DNA of 56,806 nt, taken from contig CANQXP010000009.1 in NCBI GenBank assembly GCA_947627885.1, forward strand, positions 1 to 56,806, written 5' to 3'. Shown here in pieces: positions 52,062 through 56,806 of the stretch. Position 1 is the first letter of the stretch, and each line of letters opens with the position of its first letter. Under the pieces are notes generated by a model, which was not told the DNA's origin, did not search any database, and saw only the letters and a program-made list of their open reading frames with translations. The position numbers and the translations under genes are program-made. This DNA is from an uncultured Rikenella sp. (GTDB taxonomy: Bacteria; Bacteroidota; Bacteroidia; Bacteroidales; Rikenellaceae).

Positions 52062-52835
52062 TCAGACGATGCTCGTCCCGCCGTCCACGAGGATATGCTG
52101 GCCCGTCACGTAGCTCGACGCGTCGGACGAGAAATAGATGATCGTGCCGTTCAGCTCCCCCCTGCGCCCCGGTCTTCCGGCCGGCGACAGCATATCGTAG
52201 AGCTTCATGAACTCCTCGTGTTTGAACAGCGTGTTTTCCGTCATCTCGCTCTCGAACAGCCCCGGCCCGATGGAGTTCACCGTGATGTTGTCCATCGCGT
52301 AAGAAGCCGCCATGCCCGTGGTCAAACCCCGCACCGCCGCTTTCGACGCGTTGTAGACGTGGCGCGCCAGCTGCGGGTTCTTGTCCCCGATCACCGCGTT
52401 GATCGACGCGACGTTGACTATCCTGCCGTACTTCTGCCGCCGCATGTGCGGCACGATATACTTGCACATCAGGTACATGCCTTTGACATTGATCGCCATC
52501 GCCCGATCCCACTCCTCCGCCTCCAGCTCTTCGACGGTGCCCGGCACCGCCACCCCCGCGTCGTTCAGCAGGATGTCCGCCTTGCCGAAACGGGCGATCA
52601 CCGTATCCACGGCGGCTTTCACGCTCGCTTCGTCCGAAACGTCGCAGGCCACCGGGAGGGCCTGCCGCCCCGTCTTTTCGATCTCCGCCGCCAGCGATTC
52701 GAGGCGGTCGAGCCTTCGCGCCAGCAGGGCGACGTCGGCCCCGTATTCGGAGTAAGCGCGGGCCGCATCGGCTCCCAGGCCGCTCGACGCTCCGGTCACG
52801 ACGGCCACTTTGCCTGTCAGGTCGAATAAATTCAT
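52062..52835 (-). CDS. Short-chain dehydrogenase/reductase (classical SDR)
   Basis: 257 residues, Rossmann fold. NAD(P)-binding TGASSGLG at 14-21, Asn/Ala-type NDAG motif (LNDAGVAVPG), catalytic Ser in IVNVASINAV, and Tyr161/Lys165 in VYNASKAAV. The C-terminus VTGQHILVDGGTSIV is typical of FabG-like or sugar/gluconate dehydrogenase-like SDRs. Arg after the first strand (LLARRLDRLESL) favours NADP. The substrate is unknown. Monocistronic by position, with a hairpin following its stop. Confidence 0.92.
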   Translation of the reverse strand: MNLFDLTGKVAVVTGASSGLGADAARAYSEYGADVALLARRLDRLESLAAEIEKTGRQALPVACDVSDEASVKAAVDTVIARFGKADILLNDAGVAVPGTVEELEAEEWDRAMAINVKGMYLMCKYIVPHMRRQKYGRIVNVASINAVIGDKNPQLARHVYNASKAAVRGLTTGMAASYAMDNITVNSIGPGLFESEMTENTLFKHEEFMKLYDMLSPAGRPGRRGELNGTIIYFSSDASSYVTGQHILVDGGTSIV

Positions 52836-52904
52836 AGTTGTCCGTTTTATGGGTTTGTACGTCTAAAATACGAAAAACCATCAATAACCATGCCTGAAAA
52901 AGTT

Positions 52905-52940
52905 CCGTGGCGGTATCTTCCTTCGAAGATACCGCCACGG
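52905..52940. repeat. Perfect 16-bp hairpin between SDR gene and fimbrial relics
   Basis: CCGTGGCGGTATCTTC (52905-52920) and its complement (52925-52940) with loop CTTC. On the minus strand it is followed by AACTTTTTC, so it may terminate transcripts from the relics upstream of the SDR gene. No other gene is seen from 52836 to 53046. Confidence 0.7.
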
Positions 52941-53046
52941 TCGTCCGCCACGGCGGCCGGTCGGAAACCGGCCTGCACCCTGCGGAGGTTGTTCGCCTCC
53001 GGCGAATAAGAAGGGAGAGCCGCGCCTCTACTCGGCGGCAAGGGAC

Positions 53047-53232
53047 CTATTCCCCGTACATCGCCTTGCCGCGGCACCCCGGCGAGGCCCTCCCGGTCGG
53101 ATATTCAGTCGCTTGTCCGGGCGGCCGGCTTCCCGGAACGAGTTTCGTAAATGACGGTATACTGCACCCGGCGGCGGGCGGTAAGAGTAGCAGGAGCGGC
53201 AGGGCTATACCGTATAAGGTCTTTGCATGCAT
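53047..53232 (-). pseudogene. Lipoprotein signal peptide fragment
   Basis: From ATG 53232 the frame starts MHAKTLYGIALPLLLLLPPA and a lipobox AAGC, then continues only about 38 residues of proline/glycine-rich sequence to a stop at 53047. The start lies 10 bp after the stop of the DUF3575 relic, the way genes are spaced in fimbrial operons. It is read as the beginning of a secreted subunit or accessory lipoprotein whose remainder is lost. Confidence 0.45.
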
Positions 53233-53242
53233 AGTTCTGTCT

Positions 53243-53440
53243 CTAACGGATAACATAAGAGAAGGTACCCCCTATTTTGCCGGGGCCGAAATAGTTTTTC
53301 GTATAATTGCCGATATGCCTGCCGCATGTCCTGCATTCGTATTTGTCGTATTCGAGGCGGGCGTAGCCCGCGCCGACCGTCGCTTCGAGGTTCCATAGCC
53401 CCCCGGTGATCCGCTGTTAGCCGTAGAAGAAGCCGCGGGT
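53243..53440 (-). pseudogene. DUF3575 gene remnant with internal stop
   Basis: On the minus strand the last 50 codons read LEATVGAGYARLEYDKYECR, TCGRHIGNYTKNYFGP and end SYVIR, closely matching the C-terminus of the intact DUF3575 protein at 40135 (IEATVGVGYVRFNYDKYPCY, KNYFGP). Upstream, FYG-stop-Q aligns with SYGYQ of the intact gene, so a Tyr codon has become TAA at 53417-53419. The N-terminal two thirds are missing. The 300 bp from 53446 to 53745 hold no gene. Confidence 0.75.
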
Positions 53441-53745
53441 GGGTCAGGGCTGCGGCGATGGTCGCGTATATCGTTTTTTCCTGTCCATCGTTCGTTGCGC
53501 CGGGATGATAAGAATCTCACCTTCCGCCTCTTGTGCAAAGCTACACCCGGAAAGGCGTGAATTTGTGACTTATTCGGGGTATCTGCGCAGGGCCGGGTGT
53601 CTGATTGGCCTTTTCCGCGGAATCGGGTTTTACGATTACGGAAGCCCATGAAAAAAATGGCACGGTAGTTGCGTTTTCCGAAACAGGCGGCGTCTCCGGT
53701 TTCGTTTTCCGGTAAAAAACCGCCCGTAATGATCAATCGAAAACT

Positions 53746-54708
53746 ATGCTTACCGAAACTATAAACAATGCGCTGATCGAGGCCATGCGCGAAAAGGTAC
53801 CCCAAGGGGTCAACCTGGCCGGGCTGCTGATGGACACCCTGTATATCGGCAAAGAGGCCGTTTACCGCCGCCTGCGCGGCGAAGTGCCGTTCACACTGGC
53901 CGAAGCGGCCACCGTCTCGCGGAAGATGGGCATCTCGCTGGACAAGCTCCTGGGAGCCGCTTTCAACGGGAACGCCCTGTTCAACCTCAATATCGTGCAG
54001 CACGGCGACCCGATGGAAACCTACTACACGATCCTGTCCGGTTACGTGGAGACGTTCCGGAAACTGAAGAATGCCTCTTATTCGGAGCTGGGAACTTCGT
54101 CCAACATCATTCCGCAGACTTCCTACCTGAAATACGACGCGCTGGCCAAATTCCGCCTTTTCAAATGGTTGTACCAGCACGAGAGCGCCGATTTCACGAA
54201 ATGCTACGAGGAGACGGTACTGCCGCAAAAACTGCTCGACCGGCAGAAAGAGTTCGTCTCCGGCGCGCAGCAGGTCAAATCGACCTGCCACGTGTGGGAT
54301 AAGATGATGTTCCAGCACCTGGTCAACGACATCAAGTATTTTGCGGGCGTCCACCTGATCAGTGACGAGAATGTCCGGCTGATGAAGCAAGAGTTGCTGG
54401 AGCTGGTCGACGAACTGGAGGGGATCGCCTCGAAAGGTCAGTTCGCATCGGGCAACGACGTGCAGATCTTTATTTCGAACATCAATTTCGAGGCCACGTA
54501 CAGCTATCTGGAGTCGGGCCCTCTGCAGATGGCGCTGATCCGGGTCTATTCGATCAACTCCATCACCTCGTACGACCCGGAGGTATTTTGCAGCATCAAG
54601 GCGTGGATACAGTCGCTCCGGAAATTTTCGACGCTGATCTCCCAAAGCGGCGAGATGCAGCGCATTCTGTTCTTCAAACGCCAGCGGGAGATCGTCGCCG
54701 AACTGTGA
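53746..54708 (+). CDS. HTH-containing protein of unknown family, paralog 1
   Basis: 320 residues. An HTH-like N-terminus (about 15-75) includes GLLMDTLYIGKEAVYRRLRG, EVPFTLAEAATVSRKMGIS and LDKLLG, resembling Cro/XRE-type DNA binding but degenerate. The remaining 240 residues are helical with no known domain and end STLISQSGEMQRI followed by FFKRQREIV. The neighbour at 54721-55668 is a clear paralog in tail-to-tail orientation, 12 bp between stops. Probably a transcription regulator of a Bacteroidales-restricted family; target unknown. Confidence 0.7.
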   Translation: MLTETINNALIEAMREKVPQGVNLAGLLMDTLYIGKEAVYRRLRGEVPFTLAEAATVSRKMGISLDKLLGAAFNGNALFNLNIVQHGDPMETYYTILSGYVETFRKLKNASYSELGTSSNIIPQTSYLKYDALAKFRLFKWLYQHESADFTKCYEETVLPQKLLDRQKEFVSGAQQVKSTCHVWDKMMFQHLVNDIKYFAGVHLISDENVRLMKQELLELVDELEGIASKGQFASGNDVQIFISNINFEATYSYLESGPLQMALIRVYSINSITSYDPEVFCSIKAWIQSLRKFSTLISQSGEMQRILFFKRQREIVAEL

Positions 54709-54720
54709 GTCGGGTGGCCT

Positions 54721-55668
54721 TTAGAGCGTCTGCACGTACTCCCGCTGCTGGGCGAAAAAGGCGATCCGCTGCATCTCGCCGCTTTGAGAGATCAGCGTCG
54801 AGTGGCGTTTGAGCGACTTGATCCACTCCTTCTGCATCCGGCAGATGTGCGGGTTCTGCGAGTCCATGAAATTGATGGAGTAGACCCGGAACAGGCTGGT
54901 CTGGAACCCCGTCTTTTCGACGTAGCTGTAGGCCGTCTCGAAAAAGATGTTCGACAGGTAGATGTCCAGTTTGTTGCCGTTCCGGAAAGCGCCCTGCACG
55001 CAGAAACCCTCCACCTCGTTCAGCAGGTGTTGCAGCTCCGCCTTGATCTTCTCCACATCCGTGTCGCTGATCAGCCCGAGGCCCCGGAAATAGCGCACCT
55101 CTTCCACGAAGGAGCGGAACACGTTGCCGTCCCAGATGAACGCCGTGCGGCCCGCATGCCGGATCGCGTTGATCAACCGTTCCTGCAGTTTGATCAACTC
55201 TTGGGGCACGTCGATGGACGACAGATCGCCCATCTTGTCCAGCCGCTCGTTCTGGAACATCCAGCGGGCCAGCCGGAACCGCGACAGGTACTCGTAAGGC
55301 GCGTAAAAGGTGAAGGGCAGGGTGTTGGAGGCCGTCCCCACGATACTGGTCGGGTCGTTGGCCAGGTAGGTGAAGAGCTTGAGGTAGCGTTCGGCGATCA
55401 GCGTGTAGTTCTGGATCGGGTCGGGCGACATGAGCAGCTTGAAGTCGAAACTCTCGTGCGAGCAGGTGTCGCCCGCGATCTGGTCCAGCGAGAGGCCCAG
55501 GTGTCGCGCGGCCGCCGCCATCTCGTCGAACGAGAAGGGCACCTCGCCCCGCAGCCGCCGGTAAACCGCCTCGCGGCCGATGCAGAGCACCTCGGTGAGC
55601 GTTCCGGCCAGGTTCTCCCCGGCGGGGAGCCGTTCGCGGAACAGCTTCACTAATTTGTCGGTTTTCAT
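54721..55668 (-). CDS. HTH-containing protein of unknown family, paralog 2
   Basis: 315 residues. The same plan as the convergent neighbour: NLAGTLTEVLCIGREAVYRR, LRGEVPFSFDEM and HLGLSLDQIAG in the N-terminal HTH, FRVYSINFMDSQNPHICRMQ and STLISQSGEMQRIAFFAQQR at the end. The conserved ends suggest shared structure, while the middle parts have diverged. A -7-like box CATATTTG lies about 235 bp upstream on the minus strand. Likely regulator; no target can be named. Confidence 0.7.
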   Translation of the reverse strand: MKTDKLVKLFRERLPAGENLAGTLTEVLCIGREAVYRRLRGEVPFSFDEMAAAARHLGLSLDQIAGDTCSHESFDFKLLMSPDPIQNYTLIAERYLKLFTYLANDPTSIVGTASNTLPFTFYAPYEYLSRFRLARWMFQNERLDKMGDLSSIDVPQELIKLQERLINAIRHAGRTAFIWDGNVFRSFVEEVRYFRGLGLISDTDVEKIKAELQHLLNEVEGFCVQGAFRNGNKLDIYLSNIFFETAYSYVEKTGFQTSLFRVYSINFMDSQNPHICRMQKEWIKSLKRHSTLISQSGEMQRIAFFAQQREYVQTL

Positions 55669-56140
55669 AGGTTATACTCTTTTAAATAAGTTCTTTCATC
55701 GTACCGCAAGCGGCTGGGGCCGCCGACGGTTTCCTTCGGAAATCGCCGCCGCGGGTCGTTATCCGCCAGTAAGGGCCGCCTCCTCTCTATCCTTATCCCA
55801 AACGCATGCCAGAGGCTGCGGCCGTGTAGCGGAATCCGGAATCTTATACCTGCGCCGCAATGACTTTGGCGATATGCGGGGCTTTTTCCGGGATGGTACA
55901 AATATGCGGTTTGATAGCGGATGATTTGTGCTTCATCCGGAGACTGAAATGCGAAATAGGGTTCTAATCCCGATGTTTTCCGGGACGGCGATAACGGAAA
56001 ACGACAACGGACAGCCATTGGCTGTCCGTTGTGTCATTTACCGTAACCGGGCATTTCCGGGGTTGCGGAATTCGCTTCCCCGGTTATTTCCTCCCCTCCA
56101 GGGCGGGAAAGATATTTTGCTCGTTCCCGAAGTCGGGTTT
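55669..56140. other. Intergenic region, no gene recognised
   Basis: About 470 bp between paralog 2 and the thioredoxin-like gene. It contains a long potential leader for paralog 2 with a near-consensus -7 box (minus strand, about 55902-55909) and the terminator hairpin at 56004-56032. Short frames on both strands show no domain. Confidence 0.4.
56004..56032 (-). terminator. Terminator of the TlpA-like gene
   Basis: 14-bp perfect stem ACAACGGACAGCCA / TGGCTGTCCGTTGT with minimal loop. In the minus direction it is followed by CGTTTTCC. It lies about 108 bp after the TlpA-like stop. Confidence 0.65.
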
Positions 56141-56806
56141 TTAGTGTATATGCTTGGCGATCTCTATTTCGATCGCGTCGCCGCGCAGGTCACGCGCCAG
56201 TATCGTCCCGTCCGGGCCGATCAGGATGATGTGCGGAATCCCCTGCACCCCGTACAGGTCGCGTACCACGTCGTTCGAGTCGATGATCTGCGGCCATGTG
56301 ATATTCAAATCTTTCACCGCTTTGCCCAGGTTCTTCGCCTTGTCCCATACGAACAGGCCCAGAACTTCCAGCCCTTTGTCCTTGTACTTTTCATAAGCCT
56401 TCGCAACGACCGGCGTCTCCTGCCGGCACGGGCCGCACCACGAAGCCCAGAAATCCACCAGCACATATTTCCCCTTTCCGGCATAGTCCGAGAGTTTCAC
56501 CGCCCGGCCCGTGCTGTCCGTCCCCTCGAAATCGACGAATGTTTTGCCCGGAGCCGTCGTCAGCAAGGCTTCCTTGAACTTTTTGATGTTTTTCAGCGGG
56601 ACGAAATCGCGCACCGCCGGGCCCCCTTCCCCGTAAAGGGCGAGATACTGCTCCGGCGGTATGCCGTAAGAGATATCCCACAGCGCATTGGCCCCGAAAG
56701 CGTTATCCTTGTTGGCCTTGAACGAAGCGGTGACCGCAGCCGTATACTGCTCGCCGCGGGCTTTGCCCCGCTTCATCTTTTCCTCCCGGGTGAGGGTGGT
56801 GTCGGC
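56141..56806 (-). CDS. TlpA-like thiol-disulfide oxidoreductase (5' end outside window)
   Basis: At least 221 residues; the frame is open to the window edge, so the N-terminus and any signal peptide are missing. A helical N-terminal part (typical of DUF4369-containing Bacteroidetes proteins) is followed by a thioredoxin domain with FWASWCGPCRQE (active site WCGPC), AKAYEKYKDKGLEVLGLFVW and cis-Pro region VQGIPHIILIGPDG. Probably a periplasmic, membrane- or lipid-anchored reductase in cytochrome or envelope thiol maintenance. Further upstream genes are not visible. Confidence 0.9.
   Translation of the reverse strand, partial: ADTTLTREEKMKRGKARGEQYTAAVTASFKANKDNAFGANALWDISYGIPPEQYLALYGEGGPAVRDFVPLKNIKKFKEALLTTAPGKTFVDFEGTDSTGRAVKLSDYAGKGKYVLVDFWASWCGPCRQETPVVAKAYEKYKDKGLEVLGLFVWDKAKNLGKAVKDLNITWPQIIDSNDVVRDLYGVQGIPHIILIGPDGTILARDLRGDAIEIEIAKHIH

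Noticed and set aside
53272-54645. 457-residue open frame antisense to HTH paralog 1
   Set aside because: Shadow frame; the plus-strand protein has a convergent paralog with conserved motifs, which fixes the true strand.

Overview
The window looks like a chromosomal segment of a gut Bacteroidales bacterium, most probably Alistipes or another Rikenellaceae. The pointers are high GC with strong G/C third-position bias, Bacteroidetes -7 promoter boxes (TAnnTTTG), lipoprotein signal peptides with short lipoboxes, an Mfa/FimA-type fimbrial locus with DUF3575 and DUF3868 partners, and a Bacteroidetes sialic-acid gene set. There is no rRNA operon, CRISPR array, transposase or intact integrase.

Layout. 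(1) 0.1-11.4 kb is a housekeeping and envelope block on the plus strand: mfd, coaX, an outer-membrane barrel, a TPR lipid/periplasmic protein, lptC, a CNNM/CorC-like membrane protein and a PpiD-like chaperone, closed by a strong terminator. (2) 11.5-20.3 kb is a host-glycan block: a dicarboxylate/amino-acid symporter, a GH29 alpha-L-fucosidase lipoprotein, N-acetylneuraminate lyase, an N-acylglucosamine 2-epimerase, a kelch mutarotase and an MFS sialic-acid-type transporter. Its intergenic gaps are filled with two families of structured repeats. (3) 20.3-29.6 kb on the minus strand holds a small basic protein, an AlkZ/YcaQ-like winged-helix protein, an alpha/beta hydrolase, two gene relics (GH29-like and TetR-like) and a complete RND efflux operon (adaptor, pump, outer-membrane channel), with a divergent AraC regulator. 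(4) 30.6-42.2 kb holds an ECF sigma factor with a truncated FecR-like anti-sigma factor, divergent from a seven-gene fimbrial operon. (5) 42.3-48.6 kb holds an aspartyl protease-like protein and then a lower-GC cassette: two unknown proteins, an ATP-dependent DNA ligase, a two-TM protein and a free-standing LigD phosphoesterase. The cassette lies between two 16-bp direct repeats and beside a tRNA(CAT) gene and a decayed tRNA copy. No Ku or LigD polymerase is visible. (6) 48.7-56.8 kb holds a HAD phosphatase, uvrC, a candidate structured non-coding RNA, an SDR oxidoreductase, remains of a second fimbrial accessory locus, two convergent paralogous HTH proteins and a truncated TlpA-like thioredoxin.

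The strongest candidates for something new are: the roughly 275-bp interspersed element whose hairpins and terminal inverted repeats vary together while staying self-complementary; a second GC-rich hairpin repeat that has become part of the fucosidase N-terminus; the Ku-less ligase/phosphoesterase cassette with two unrecognised proteins at a tRNA site; and the roughly 240-nt structured RNA between uvrC and the SDR gene.
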